This document shows positions 1 to 8,625 of a stretch of DNA of 64,000 nt, one piece after another. The stretch's first letter is position 1; each line of letters starts with the position of its first letter. Both the position numbers and the translations under genes were made by a program. The stretch covers positions 42,490-106,489 of the forward strand of contig JBFLKU010000010.1 in assembly GCA_040883315.1 (NCBI GenBank). The letters are read 5' to 3'. This stretch comes from JAFGUF01 sp040883315. Its GTDB lineage: Bacteria; Bacillota; Clostridia; Christensenellales; UMGS416. The notes beneath the pieces were generated by a model. It saw only the letters and a list, made by a program, of their open reading frames with translations. It had not been told where the DNA came from and made no database searches.

Positions 1-1290
1 AGTGGGGGCAATTTCGGCTGTGGGGGTGGGCGTGCCTATTTGTATTGTGCCAATTTCGAAATTCTCATCTTCGTCGCTTTCTTTCTCTTGTGCTTGCTTT
101 TCCTTTATTCTATAGTCAAAATCATACACATAAGCATACTCTATCTCTTTAATTATATGATTCTGCTCATAGTATCCCAGTATGGGAAGTTCTAGCTCTG
201 GCTCCCAATAGTACACATCTCCGCCAATATAGTATCCAAACATTATGCTCTTAAAAAGCTCTATATCATCAAACCCAAACTCAATTATCCAGCTTTCATC
301 AGGCTTCAATGTTCCGGATTCCATCAAATAGTCTTTGCCGCCTTCTGATGCAACGCCCCAAATATTGACGCAAAAATTCTCGATATCCCTTTTTTCATTG
401 CTATACACTTCCATTCGATATGTATATCTGGCATTGCCGTTCAGGTCTATTATAGGCTGTATTACTATTCCTATATCAGGCTTGTCTGCAAGAACTTCTG
501 TTTTATACTCCCTGCTAGCAAAAATCATATAATACTCACCATCCAGCTTGAAAAACCAGCTACGGCTTAATTCCACCGTTCCATCTATTTCATCTGCCAG
601 CACAGTGTGACCGAAGCATCGATTTTCTACTATCTCTTCGCCGCTGCCTATCTCCTCTATGTAGATGCCGCTTATGTTTCTGTACGTCAGTTGATAGCAT
701 ACTTCACCTTCTAAATACTTTTTTTCTCTGCCGTATTCTATGTTGTCATATATATATGAATTGAAATAGTATATAGTGTCTTTGTCATCCAGCCATTCAT
801 ATTCTATATAGTCACTGCCATCATGCAGATTAGTTATTTTAATAGGATATATCTGGTCGTCATACATATATAGGCTTTCACCATTAAACTCTATTTCTGC
901 CTGAAAATCCATATAGAAACTGTCCCCATCTTTGTATACGTTTCCATGTTTTATTCTATAGCTTTCCAAATTCTCAGATATCTCAAAAGTAATGCTCTCA
1001 TATGCTTTCAATTCTGTATACCAATATTTATCATCCTCAGATGGTAAGGAAACATAGCTGAAAAATTCAGAATGTATATAATTAAGTATGATTTTTGAAT
1101 TAGTCAGGTTTTTAATGGTTATTCGAAATCTGAAATCTTCTCCAATACCAATTTCCGGAGTTAATATCTCGCACTCAATATCCAAATATTTCCCCGATGC
1201 CAGCATTGGCGGAGGTGCGGCGTCCCCCAGCACGCAGGGCACTATTATCATAAATAGCACTGCAGTAATTATTATAATCTTTTTAATCAT
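1..1290 (-). CDS. Secreted or surface protein, 3' end cut by window edge
   Basis: An uninterrupted 430-codon reading frame runs from an ATG at 1290 to the left edge, so the C-terminus is missing. I translated it through to base 1 and found no stop. It begins with a hydrophobic signal peptide (MIKKIIIITAVLFMIIVPC) almost identical in style to that of the upstream gene at 1283-1624, suggesting the two derive from one ancestor or are exported as a pair. The mature part is rich in Asp, Glu, Tyr and Ile with beta-type character and no recognisable enzyme motif. The visible end is a Pro/Thr/Ala stretch resembling a spacer before a membrane or wall anchor. Its ATG overlaps the stop of the preceding gene by 8 bases (ATGATTAA), so translation is probably coupled. 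Function unknown; an exported structural or sensory role is inference. Confidence 0.75.
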   Translation of the reverse strand, partial: MIKKIIIITAVLFMIIVPCVLGDAAPPPMLASGKYLDIECEILTPEIGIGEDFRFRITIKNLTNSKIILNYIHSEFFSYVSLPSEDDKYWYTELKAYESITFEISENLESYRIKHGNVYKDGDSFYMDFQAEIEFNGESLYMYDDQIYPIKITNLHDGSDYIEYEWLDDKDTIYYFNSYIYDNIEYGREKKYLEGEVCYQLTYRNISGIYIEEIGSGEEIVENRCFGHTVLADEIDGTVELSRSWFFKLDGEYYMIFASREYKTEVLADKPDIGIVIQPIIDLNGNARYTYRMEVYSNEKRDIENFCVNIWGVASEGGKDYLMESGTLKPDESWIIEFGFDDIELFKSIMFGYYIGGDVYYWEPELELPILGYYEQNHIIKEIEYAYVYDFDYRIKEKQAQEKESDEDENFEIGTIQIGTPTPTAEIAPT

Positions 1291-1624
1291 CTCTATCTTT
1301 TTTCCTTTTGTTTATATTCATTATTGCCACCGCAGCAAACACAGCAGCTGCCGCCACCATCAGTATCATTATTTCCAGCAAGTTATCAATTGATTTGGTT
1401 TCTTTTGCTATCACCTTTGCCTCTGGTGCTTGGGATGCAGCCTTTTCCGTTGCGGTCTCCTCCGCTGGCTTTGCAGGCACCAAAGTAGAAATAGTATCTA
1501 TCTCTGCACTCTCTGTATCCATATCGTCTTCATCCAATGGAGGCATCAATACGACGTCTCCCAGCACACATGGCATAATATTCATCAATAATATTACGGT
1601 TACTAAAATAATTTTCTTAATCAT
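1283..1624 (-). CDS. Small exported membrane protein (signal peptide plus C-terminal TM)
   Basis: A 113-residue protein starting at the ATG at 1624, which has a GGAGAAGAT ribosome binding site; an upstream in-frame start at 1660 lacks one. Residues 1-22 are a signal peptide, followed by an acidic, Ala/Thr/Glu-rich linker. A single transmembrane helix near residues 85-103 is followed by a basic tail (NKRKKDRDD), so the protein is predicted to be anchored with its linker outside the cell. The signal peptide is near-identical in pattern to that of the downstream partial gene, and the two reading frames overlap by 8 bases, so they form a translationally coupled pair. I do not recognise a family. 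Confidence 0.7.
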   Translation of the reverse strand: MIKKIILVTVILLMNIMPCVLGDVVLMPPLDEDDMDTESAEIDTISTLVPAKPAEETATEKAASQAPEAKVIAKETKSIDNLLEIMILMVAAAAVFAAVAIMNINKRKKDRDD

Positions 1625-1712
1625 ATCTTCTCCATAAAATTTACTAATGCGATTATACACTACTCAAAGTCCATATGCAAAATATTACATCAGTGGAATA
1701 TATTTAGGCAAC

Positions 1713-1734
1713 AAAAAAAGGGGCATAAAGCCCC
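1713..1734 (-). terminator. Rho-independent terminator (minus strand)
   Basis: GGGGC/GCCCC stem with a 5-base loop; read on the minus strand it is followed by a run of T. It lies just downstream of the gene at 1766-2011. Confidence 0.7.
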
Positions 1735-1765
1735 TAATTACTATACTTATTCATTAAACCAATTC

Positions 1766-2011
1766 CTAATTGATATCCACCATCTGTGCCTTCACGCTTG
1801 GCAGCTGGTTTAATGCCTTTTCCAAACTGTCCATATCCCCTTTGTCGCCAATCAGATCCAAAATTATCACGCCCTCTGTCCCACATACATTCCCTGCCTC
1901 ATGAAGCCCTAGGCGGGTTTTGATAGAACAATTAAATTCCGACAGCAAAGACTGCACCTTGATGGAGTCTTCGCCTATCCGTCCTACCTTAATCACCATA
2001 ATGTTCCACAT
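1766..2011 (-). CDS. Small ACT/ferredoxin-like fold protein, TM1266-like putative regulator
   Basis: An 81-residue protein. The start at 2011 is chosen because GGAGGG lies 6 bases upstream; a longer frame to 2071 has no such site. The sequence opens with a beta strand (MWNIMVIKVG), then a helix over SIKVQSLLSEF, then strands around TRLGLHE and GVIILDLIGD, and ends in a helix and strand. This beta-alpha-beta layout with the central R-L-G-L-H segment resembles the TM1266 family, annotated as iron-only hydrogenase system regulators. No hydrogenase gene is visible here, so the regulatory role is inferred only from family resemblance. It has its own terminator downstream. Confidence 0.6.
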   Translation of the reverse strand: MWNIMVIKVGRIGEDSIKVQSLLSEFNCSIKTRLGLHEAGNVCGTEGVIILDLIGDKGDMDSLEKALNQLPSVKAQMVDIN

Positions 2012-2160
2012 ATTATTGCCCTCCAATACGTTCATAGAGCATATATAACCACATTTTTGGAAATAAAACATTTTTTCCTATATTAGCACCCATATTTTAA
2101 CTATGTAAATTTAAAATACTATGATAAAATATCCCTATATAAAAATGAAAAGGATAATGT

Positions 2161-3297
2161 ATGAATAGAAAAGCTATAGTATTTTTGATTGTTTTGGCCG
2201 CTTTGTCGTTTGCCGGCTGCCACAGGCATTATCAGCAGTCCGAGCCCGTCACCACAAACCCAGCCTCCACCATAGTGCCCACCAAATCGCCAGAGACGAT
2301 TAAGCCCGTATCCACGCCAAAGCCGCGGGAAGGCGTAGATGTGGAATTTGCAGCGGCATACATAGACGATGCTGTAATATCTATAGATTTGCCTTTAGGC
2401 ATAGTGCAGAATGATACTATGGACTTAGGGCGCATATACAGTGCGTCGGGCTATGCATCCGATACCCAGCAGGGCAATTTTTACACTGTGGAAGTGCTTC
2501 GCTTTTTCGCCGAGGAGGATATTCTGGCAAACATGGAGGATTTGCTGCTATACGATGAATCCATGGAGACATTTGCACTAGGCAAAGACATAGAATACAG
2601 AAATCTCGTCAGCCAAATGACCTTTGCAGACGGCACAGGGCACATTTCCAAGACCACCTACCACGACACGGAAAAATACACCGCCACATTATTGGTCGGT
2701 GAAATATACTATAGAATTATAATACAAGCAAAAGGAAGCTATTCCTCCGATGACATGGCTCTTAAAATATTGACCAGCATTCAAATGAATGGCTCCAAAG
2801 CCTCTGCTAAGGCAAAGTCTTTCAAATCCAGCCTAGCGGGCATTACATACCACAGCAAAAAGCTAGAAGGTGCCAGCATACTCTGCCCAGCCGATTGGCT
2901 GCCTGCAGAGAGCATGCATTTTTCATTAAGCAATAGCATACTATCCATGATGACAGCAGATAAATATGCCACAGCCACAGTACGCTACTACAGCAAGGCA
3001 TCGCTGCCAGACGTGAAAACCTACGACGATTTCGTCCACTATATGCTGCTGGATCTTTTGAACCGCAGCCTGATAGAGCCCACCGAAACCGACAGGATTC
3101 AGACCTTTGTGGAGGCAGACAAACGCAGCTTCTGCATGCCCCCCACGGATAATATAATCATACGCTACTATCTGGAGTACACCGACGGCTACTACTGCAT
3201 AGAGATGATGTATAAAGGCACAGATGCCAATGTCGTAGCACAGATGCTGGATATGGGTGAGAGCTTTGTGGGCGTGGGCGAGGAGATTAGGCACTAG
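2161..3297 (+). CDS. Lipoprotein, two-domain hypothetical
   Basis: A 378-residue protein with a type II signal peptide ending in the lipobox SFAGC (Cys20), so it is predicted to be lipidated and held on the outer face of the membrane. A Thr/Pro/Lys linker (about 25-60) leads into two similar alpha/beta domains, roughly 60-215 and 225-378; each starts with a strand-rich 'pure beta' section and ends with a 'YCIEMMYKG' or 'YYRIIIQAKG' type strand before a helix. The same architecture (lipobox, two domains, VLRFFAEEDxL versus VTRFFQAEDEL) occurs in the lipoprotein at 59863-60900, so the two are probably paralogues. No catalytic motif is recognised. Monocistronic; a repeat element and a minus-strand terminator follow it. 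Confidence 0.75.
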   Translation: MNRKAIVFLIVLAALSFAGCHRHYQQSEPVTTNPASTIVPTKSPETIKPVSTPKPREGVDVEFAAAYIDDAVISIDLPLGIVQNDTMDLGRIYSASGYASDTQQGNFYTVEVLRFFAEEDILANMEDLLLYDESMETFALGKDIEYRNLVSQMTFADGTGHISKTTYHDTEKYTATLLVGEIYYRIIIQAKGSYSSDDMALKILTSIQMNGSKASAKAKSFKSSLAGITYHSKKLEGASILCPADWLPAESMHFSLSNSILSMMTADKYATATVRYYSKASLPDVKTYDDFVHYMLLDLLNRSLIEPTETDRIQTFVEADKRSFCMPPTDNIIIRYYLEYTDGYYCIEMMYKGTDANVVAQMLDMGESFVGVGEEIRH

Positions 3298-3302
3298 TTT
3301 AC

Positions 3303-3351
3303 TAGGGCTCTGCCCTAAAACCCTCAAAGGGAATTTTTCCCTTGAACCCTA
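3303..3351 (+). repeat. Double-hairpin dispersed repeat, family A copy 1
   Basis: Two consecutive hairpins, AGGGCtcTGCCCT and AAGGG...CCCTT, ending in AACCCT. The same layout recurs at 16519, 22886, 46273, 55257 and, inverted, 56396. Confidence 0.65.
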
Positions 3352-3368
3352 ATTACAATCCAATAAAC

Positions 3369-3396
3369 AAAAAAATCTCCCCTTATGGGGAGATTT
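3369..3396 (-). terminator. Rho-independent terminator (minus strand)
   Basis: Perfect stem AAATCTCCCC / GGGGAGATTT with loop TTAT; on the minus strand it ends in a T run. It terminates the gene at 3436-4248. Confidence 0.85.
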
Positions 3397-3435
3397 CTGC
3401 TTATATACATTCAAAATCACTTTTAGCCTTTTCTT

Positions 3436-4248
3436 CTACAGCATCTCAAGTTCAGCCTTTGCACTGTGCAGATCATCATAGTTCATCTCTATCTGCAGAT
3501 TGGTGTTTTCCAAATCCACAGGCAGTTGGTTCACTTTCACAATCCGTCTATATGAAAAGTAGGTAACGCAGCCAAGAGGCAGAATTAAGAAAAAAATGCC
3601 GATTAAAATGTCGCTGCCACGCAAAGAGAAAACGCCGATTAGAGATATTATAAACAAAACCAAAGGAATGACAAAAAACAAACTTCGCCCCAGTGCTAGA
3701 TTCTCACTCCATTTGATTTGCTTCATTATTCTTTCCTTGCTTTTATTAAGCTGCTCTATTTCATCTGTATATCTTTTTATGTTGTCTAATAGCATTTGCT
3801 TCTTTTCCAAAACAGGCTCTTCCAGTCTCTCGGCTATTGCTTCGTATTCCTGCTTTTGGCTGCCTGATGCAAACTGCACAGCTCTTTTATAGCTGTTGTA
3901 TTTCAATGGATTCACCACTCTTTCCATCAGCTCGTCTGTGCTCCTCACCCTTGCCTGGCACAGAAATTTCCCGAAATAAGCCTTCGCATATCTAGGATTT
4001 ATATCCAGCACTTTTTCAATGTATTCGGCAGCTTTTTCAAATTTGCCGTCTGAAATAAATATATATGCACGCTCTAGAAGAGATTCAGCCGAAGCAATGC
4101 CCTGCACATTTACAGGACCTGAAACATGAACATAATCAATATCCTTTATTATTTTTGCTCCGCAGTATTGACAAAAAAATTGCTCCGCATTGTCAAGCAT
4201 TTGAAGACTCGCTCCGCATTTGGGGCATGTAGCTGCAATTATGCTCAT
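3436..4248 (-). CDS. Zinc-ribbon, TPR-like, two-TM membrane protein
   Basis: A 270-residue protein (start at 4248, GAGGG nine bases upstream; an ATG at 4257 abuts the same site). Residues about 7-30 form a zinc ribbon with two CPxCG-type knuckles (CPKCG and CQYCG). Residues about 55-95 look like a tetratricopeptide-type helical hairpin (FEKAAEYIEKVLDINPRYAK). A coiled-coil stretch (about 145-180) precedes two adjacent transmembrane helices around 190-235. The combination suggests a membrane-tethered assembly or stress protein with its zinc ribbon in the cytoplasm. It lies just past the end of the phage-like cluster, in the same orientation, but with its own terminator. Family name unknown. 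Confidence 0.75.
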   Translation of the reverse strand: MSIIAATCPKCGASLQMLDNAEQFFCQYCGAKIIKDIDYVHVSGPVNVQGIASAESLLERAYIFISDGKFEKAAEYIEKVLDINPRYAKAYFGKFLCQARVRSTDELMERVVNPLKYNSYKRAVQFASGSQKQEYEAIAERLEEPVLEKKQMLLDNIKRYTDEIEQLNKSKERIMKQIKWSENLALGRSLFFVIPLVLFIISLIGVFSLRGSDILIGIFFLILPLGCVTYFSYRRIVKVNQLPVDLENTNLQIEMNYDDLHSAKAELEML

Positions 4249-4413
4249 TCTTACCATCCCTCTATATATGAAAATATATACAAAATTACATGATATTTTA
4301 GCACAAATGTCTTGTTCGTGCAATCGATGAGCAGATGATATTTCCGTGCTTTCAGCTATGCCACATTGCAAAATACTATTGGCTTTATTTTGTTTTGCTA
4401 TTCGCTCTTTCTT

Positions 4414-5298
4414 TCACCATCTAGATTTCCATCCCCTTGTGTCTATATGTATATTCCCCTTATACTCCCCTACGCCGCCGTATGGGTTCATCTCGTCCGC
4501 CACAGTATACAGGCTGTGTATGCTGGGCTTGCTTTTGCCCTCCACATCTGGGCACACCACAAATAAATCTGCCGCCCTCCTGTATATATGCTGGCTTCCT
4601 GATGCTCCGCCGTGGGCTTTGTTCCACCTTGTGCATCTGTTGCCGCCGTTTCTGTCGTCATCGTCATTCGGGTTCATGTCGTCGGTCAGCCGCAGCTCTA
4701 TGTCCTCTCTGCCAAATCTCCTGCATAGCTCCGCTTCCACTCTCTCTATCATTATCATCAGCCCCACAGATGTCCTTCCAGGCTGTGCATCAGTTTGGCT
4801 TTTGCAGTATTTCCCCTTGCAGTTGCATGCAAATGGCAGTTGCCCGTTTTGCGGCGTAGTCCAGCGTGATATATCCACAGGCTGCCGGTTCAATGCTTCC
4901 CATAGGCTCTCGTCCGCAGTGCCGCTTGGCTTCATGCCCATGCCTTTTTGCATTTCCGTCACTGCCTCTTTTGTGCCCCTGCCATATTTCCCGTCCGCCT
5001 GTGCCTTGCCCAGATAATACCCCATGTGCCACTTTATAAGCAGCCTTTGCAGGTTCGCCACGTCTTCGCCGCTGTCGCCGTATTTCAGCTCTCCTGCAAA
5101 TTCATACTCCATGTTCTGCTTCTGGCTTTCATCCTCGTCATCTGCTGCTTCGTCTGTCTTTTTTGCGTCCGCTATTGCCATGTTCACAGCGGATAATGTA
5201 TCCTCGCCGAATTTTCCGTCCGTTCCCCATCTGCCCACGCTGTATCCTGCCTGCAGCAGGTTTTTCTGTGCCTGCTCCACGTATCTATTGTATCTCAT
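4414..5298 (-). CDS. Endolysin: two peptidoglycan-binding domains plus M15-type peptidase
   Basis: A 294-residue lysis enzyme. The N-terminus carries two peptidoglycan-binding repeats, about 4-45 (ending DGKFGEDTLSAV) and about 70-135 (GDSGEDVANLQRLL ... GKYGRGTKEAV). The C-terminal domain (about 160-294) has the zinc ligands of the M15_3 D-Ala-D-Ala peptidase family: His in GSQHIYRRAAD, Asp six residues on, and His in NIHIDTRGW. It is predicted to cleave peptidoglycan cross-links at the end of particle production. The stop of the holin gene directly abuts its ATG, so the two form a lysis cassette. It is the last gene of the phage-like cluster, and its catalytic residues look intact. Confidence 0.88.
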   Translation of the reverse strand: MRYNRYVEQAQKNLLQAGYSVGRWGTDGKFGEDTLSAVNMAIADAKKTDEAADDEDESQKQNMEYEFAGELKYGDSGEDVANLQRLLIKWHMGYYLGKAQADGKYGRGTKEAVTEMQKGMGMKPSGTADESLWEALNRQPVDISRWTTPQNGQLPFACNCKGKYCKSQTDAQPGRTSVGLMIMIERVEAELCRRFGREDIELRLTDDMNPNDDDDRNGGNRCTRWNKAHGGASGSQHIYRRAADLFVVCPDVEGKSKPSIHSLYTVADEMNPYGGVGEYKGNIHIDTRGWKSRW

Positions 5299-5676
5299 CT
5301 ATCTCAATGCTTCCTGATTATTTGGGTTGTTATACACGCTAAATCCAAATATCGCCACTACAATAGTGTCCAGTATCTTCAATGCCATGTCAGCGTCTGC
5401 TGTGTTCATATTGTGGTACATCACATAGCTGATTAATGCAAATACAGCCCCTACTGCCACCGGGCTTTTTGCCTTGCTCATTATGCTCTCTTTTGTAATG
5501 GGCTGCGGCTCATCTCCTGTGTCTGTCAGTATTCCCAGTGCCACCAGCACCCCTGCTACCATGTTCACTATGGTCATGGTGTCCTCTGGTATGTCGATTT
5601 TCGTCCATGTGTTCAATGCAAAAAGCAACAGAGATACTGCTGCCAATGCTAGTGTTGTGTTTCTTATTTTCTTCAT
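5299..5676 (-). CDS. Phage holin
   Basis: A 125-residue protein with hydrophobic helices at about 7-22, 37-50, 72-87 and 100-115, charged ends and no signal-peptide cleavage site. This size and topology, together with its position immediately before the endolysin (zero bases between stop and start), identify it as a holin that would permeabilise the membrane and release the endolysin. The segment TIVNMVAGVLVALGILTDTGD resembles small Firmicute phage holins. An AAAGG ribosome binding site lies upstream of the ATG at 5676. Confidence 0.82.
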   Translation of the reverse strand: MKKIRNTTLALAAVSLLLFALNTWTKIDIPEDTMTIVNMVAGVLVALGILTDTGDEPQPITKESIMSKAKSPVAVGAVFALISYVMYHNMNTADADMALKILDTIVVAIFGFSVYNNPNNQEALR

Positions 5677-5702
5677 ATGTTTGCCTTTCTATTTATTATA
5701 AT

Positions 5703-5729
5703 AAAAAAGCACACCTTTCGATGTGCTTA
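5703..5729 (-). terminator. Rho-independent terminator (minus strand)
   Basis: AAGCACA/TGTGCTT stem, followed on the minus strand by a T run. It ends the lipoprotein transcript and separates it from the holin. Confidence 0.75.
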
Positions 5730-5750
5730 AATCATAATATTTTTTCTGCT

Positions 5751-6686
5751 CTAGTTTTCAATGCCTCCCAATATCTCATACAGCTCAGGGCAGCTATACC
5801 AAAAATACCCCTCCATAATGATAGTTGCTTCGCTCATTTCTTCCTCACCTATGGGGAATTTTATCTTGCCGTATACATCCCCTCCAGCAGTATGGAATAC
5901 AATATCCGAGCTCTCTCTGGATGGGTATGTCATAGTGGGTACTGCAAATTGCTTCAATGCACTCACTATTTCACTGATGATTTCAGCGTCTTCTATTTCA
6001 ATCTTTGTTATTTTTCTGTTTTCTTCAAAGTCTTTCAGGTCTTCATTCTTCACATAATATATGGTTATGGATTCCGTATTTGCCATCTTGTCAAATGAAA
6101 ATCTGCTCATTTCCTCATTTGCCAATGCCAATATATACTCGTATAAATTCTCGTCCAGCACCTTGGCTATGTATTGCCATTGACCGTCGTAGAAAACACT
6201 CATATACACATGCGTTTCGCCCAGATTCAGTGCAAATTCGCTTGAATTATCGTACTTGAAGTCCACATGAAAATCCGTGTTCACAGGTTCAGCTTCATCC
6301 AATACCTCATACTCTGTATTCAGCAGAGTATTGGTTATGTAGTCTATATTTTCCTGCGTCATCTCCCCCGTGAAGTATCCGCTGCTATCTATTTCGTAGT
6401 TGTCCGCTATGTCGGCTGCCCTGTAATTCAGCGTCTGAAAATAGGACCAATACACATTGGTCTCCACCAGCTGGCGTTCCTTTGCCTCCAGCAGTATATC
6501 TCTTATAGACTTATCTGTGGCCTCTGTGGCTTCGCTCCCATCTGGCTCATAGCTTGTCTCCTCCGGCTCTTGTGTGCTTTGAGGGGTGTCTGCCTCTTTC
6601 TGGCTGCAGGCTGCCAAAGCTGCAGCTAAAGCCATCAGTATCACCGCAATAGTATATAGGTATTTTTTATTAATATGTTTTTTCAT
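5751..6686 (-). CDS. Lipoprotein inserted in the lysis region
   Basis: An approximately 311-residue protein with a type II signal peptide and lipobox LAAC, then an acidic Glu/Thr/Pro linker. The mature part is mixed alpha/beta with strands such as ESITIYYVKN and SDIVFHTAGGDVYGKIKF near the C-terminus; it resembles sensor or DUF-type lipoproteins of Clostridia rather than any phage protein. Start 6686 is favoured over 6692 because AGGGG then lies about 7 bases upstream. It sits between the XhlA-like gene and the holin and has its own terminator, so it is probably a host gene or cargo gene inside the cluster. Confidence 0.75.
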   Translation of the reverse strand: MKKHINKKYLYTIAVILMALAAALAACSQKEADTPQSTQEPEETSYEPDGSEATEATDKSIRDILLEAKERQLVETNVYWSYFQTLNYRAADIADNYEIDSSGYFTGEMTQENIDYITNTLLNTEYEVLDEAEPVNTDFHVDFKYDNSSEFALNLGETHVYMSVFYDGQWQYIAKVLDENLYEYILALANEEMSRFSFDKMANTESITIYYVKNEDLKDFEENRKITKIEIEDAEIISEIVSALKQFAVPTMTYPSRESSDIVFHTAGGDVYGKIKFPIGEEEMSEATIIMEGYFWYSCPELYEILGGIEN

Positions 6687-6776
6687 TTTCATTCCCCTAT
6701 TCTTTTTATATCGGTAATCATCTAAACATATTATATACTATTTTTACATTTATTCCTATACGCCGCATGGTAATTG

Positions 6777-7025
6777 CTAGTTTATTTTCAGCCACGTCAC
6801 GGCCGCTGCCGCACCGGCACTTATCAGGGCAATTATCAATGCATCCCAGCTTTGTGTTGGGCGCTTTTCCACTGTGTCTATTCGCTTTTCGTTTTCTTCT
6901 GTGCGTCTTGCTATGTTCTCTTGGTTCACTATCAGCTTGCCTATGTCCACCTTTATGTAGGTTATTGCATCGTATATTTTGTCCAGCTTGCTAACTGCTG
7001 CATCTCTTTGGTTTTCCAATTGCAT
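6777..7025 (-). CDS. XhlA-like small coiled-coil/TM lysis protein
   Basis: An 82-residue protein. Residues about 5-60 form a charged coiled coil (KIDTVEKR-type heptads), followed by one transmembrane helix (WDALIIALISAGAAAAVTWL) at the C-terminus. This matches the XhlA/haemolysin-type accessory proteins coded between tail genes and holin in Bacillus and clostridial prophages, which cooperate with the holin at the membrane. AAAGGATAAG precedes the ATG. Confidence 0.72.
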   Translation of the reverse strand: MQLENQRDAAVSKLDKIYDAITYIKVDIGKLIVNQENIARRTEENEKRIDTVEKRPTQSWDALIIALISAGAAAAVTWLKIN

Positions 7026-7050
7026 CTTATCCTTTTCACTGCATTCTCTG

Positions 7051-8622
7051 CTATTTTTTATATACCATTATCTTTGTGCCGGCTGCAAAGCTCCCTGTGT
7101 CTATCACCAGCTTAATAGATGTTATGTTGCTTTGCTGCACAGTGTAGTATTGCTCGAATGCTGTCAATATCAGTAGTGTGCCATTGTCGTATTTTCCGCT
7201 TGAGGAGCAGGAAGGATATCCATTGGGCAGGGTAATTATATGCTTGTTGTAGCTTGTCAGCCCGCCCACTACTCCTGCCTTTGCACTGGACACAGAGTAT
7301 GAATGAGGGCTTCCGCTGTAGTCATAGTTGTATACCGTCTTGTAGCTGGTTCCGTTGGCTGCCCCATTGTATTCTATGTTGTAGCTGGATCCTGCCGTTC
7401 CCCTACCTATAACATATATTTCATATATCCCGCCGTCTGCATTTATGTCCAGCCCACTGATATCATACTCTGTGCTGTCAGCTTCCAGTTCCACTTCATG
7501 CACCAGCTTCTGCCCGCTTTTCGCTTCTGCTGCTGCCAGTGCATCATAGTCCATGTGCCTCGCCGCTATGTCATATGCCAATGTGTCATCTATGTCAAAA
7601 TTCAGCACTATCTCGCATTGAGCATACCCCATCTTTTCATATGTATATCTCAGCTTCACTACCTGTGCATTATATAGCTCCCCGTTTGCATCAGCACTAA
7701 TGTAGTCTCCCAGATCAAAATCACTGCCTATTTGGTATGCTCCGGCGTTGTTCATCTTCACTGCCACGCCTCGTGTTTTTGCTATCTGCGATAGCTTCTG
7801 CATGCCCCGTGTTGTCAGCTCGCTGTTGGTCTCTATGTCCCTTGCGTCTGTAAAAACCTCTCGCCTTTCATATCCCGATAGCTCCGTGCCCACTTCCAGT
7901 ATCTCGCGCTCTGCTCCTTCTCCCAGTCCCGCTGTCACAGATAGGTTTTTGTAGCTCAGTCTGTCGTCCGTGTCCAGCAGCTCCAGTGCAGTCTTTGTAT
8001 CCAGAGACATCACTATGCCCCCAGCTTCGTCCTCTGCCGCCGTCAGGTCTCTGCCCTGTGCCACATCAAATATTATCTCTGCACTTTCAAAATCAATAGT
8101 ACAGCAGAGTCCCATCTCTTGGCTTGCCAGCAGAGAGTATATCTCCGAGGATAGATCCTTGTATCTTGCCGAGTAGTCTATTCTGCCGCCTCGCTGCATG
8201 TCCGCTGCCGTGACCAGGTTGGGTATCTGCCTCTTCTGTGCAGCCAGATACCCAGCATTTTTGTTTATCAGGCTCTTCACCACAGTCTCTAGGTATTCAT
8301 CCCCATAGCTGTCGTTCACCAGATTGCTGTCCGGGTATATCAGCCTGTTCAGCCTGTCCTTCAGCTCCACACCCTGTGCCGTCACATACTCTGCCGACTT
8401 ATCGCTTTTTCTGTCCACAGTCACCTTGTCTATATATCCTATTCTCTTTTCATCTATATAGACAATTTTGTCGATTTTTATGTATTTTGCGTTAGCATTG
8501 TTTGCATTTATTTTCATGGAAAAGCTGCCTTTTCCGTTAAATGCCCTTTCAAATACCACGCTTTCAAATCCAGTGACTATTCCGAATAAACTTAAGTCAT
8601 TGTTTAGTATTTGTATATTCAT
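7051..8622 (-). CDS. Phage tail hub protein, ReqiPepy6 Gp37-like
   Basis: A 523-residue protein. The N-terminal 60 residues (LFGIVTGFESVVFERAFNGKGSFSM...) and the central SLLASQEMGL...DFESAEIIFDVAQGRDLT region match the Gp37-like family of siphovirus tail proteins, which act like gp27/Tal at the tail tip. The C-terminal 150 residues are Gly/Tyr/Ser-rich beta sequence suited to a fibre or carbohydrate-contacting tip. It follows the fibre genes at 8626-9875 and precedes the lysis region. Length is typical. AAGGAT lies upstream of the ATG. Confidence 0.8.
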   Translation of the reverse strand: MNIQILNNDLSLFGIVTGFESVVFERAFNGKGSFSMKINANNANAKYIKIDKIVYIDEKRIGYIDKVTVDRKSDKSAEYVTAQGVELKDRLNRLIYPDSNLVNDSYGDEYLETVVKSLINKNAGYLAAQKRQIPNLVTAADMQRGGRIDYSARYKDLSSEIYSLLASQEMGLCCTIDFESAEIIFDVAQGRDLTAAEDEAGGIVMSLDTKTALELLDTDDRLSYKNLSVTAGLGEGAEREILEVGTELSGYERREVFTDARDIETNSELTTRGMQKLSQIAKTRGVAVKMNNAGAYQIGSDFDLGDYISADANGELYNAQVVKLRYTYEKMGYAQCEIVLNFDIDDTLAYDIAARHMDYDALAAAEAKSGQKLVHEVELEADSTEYDISGLDINADGGIYEIYVIGRGTAGSSYNIEYNGAANGTSYKTVYNYDYSGSPHSYSVSSAKAGVVGGLTSYNKHIITLPNGYPSCSSSGKYDNGTLLILTAFEQYYTVQQSNITSIKLVIDTGSFAAGTKIMVYKK

Positions 8623-8625
8623 CTG

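Noticed and set aside
4346..5017. Plus-strand open frame of 223 codons
   Set aside because: Antisense shadow of the endolysin gene, whose domains and catalytic residues are clear on the minus strand.
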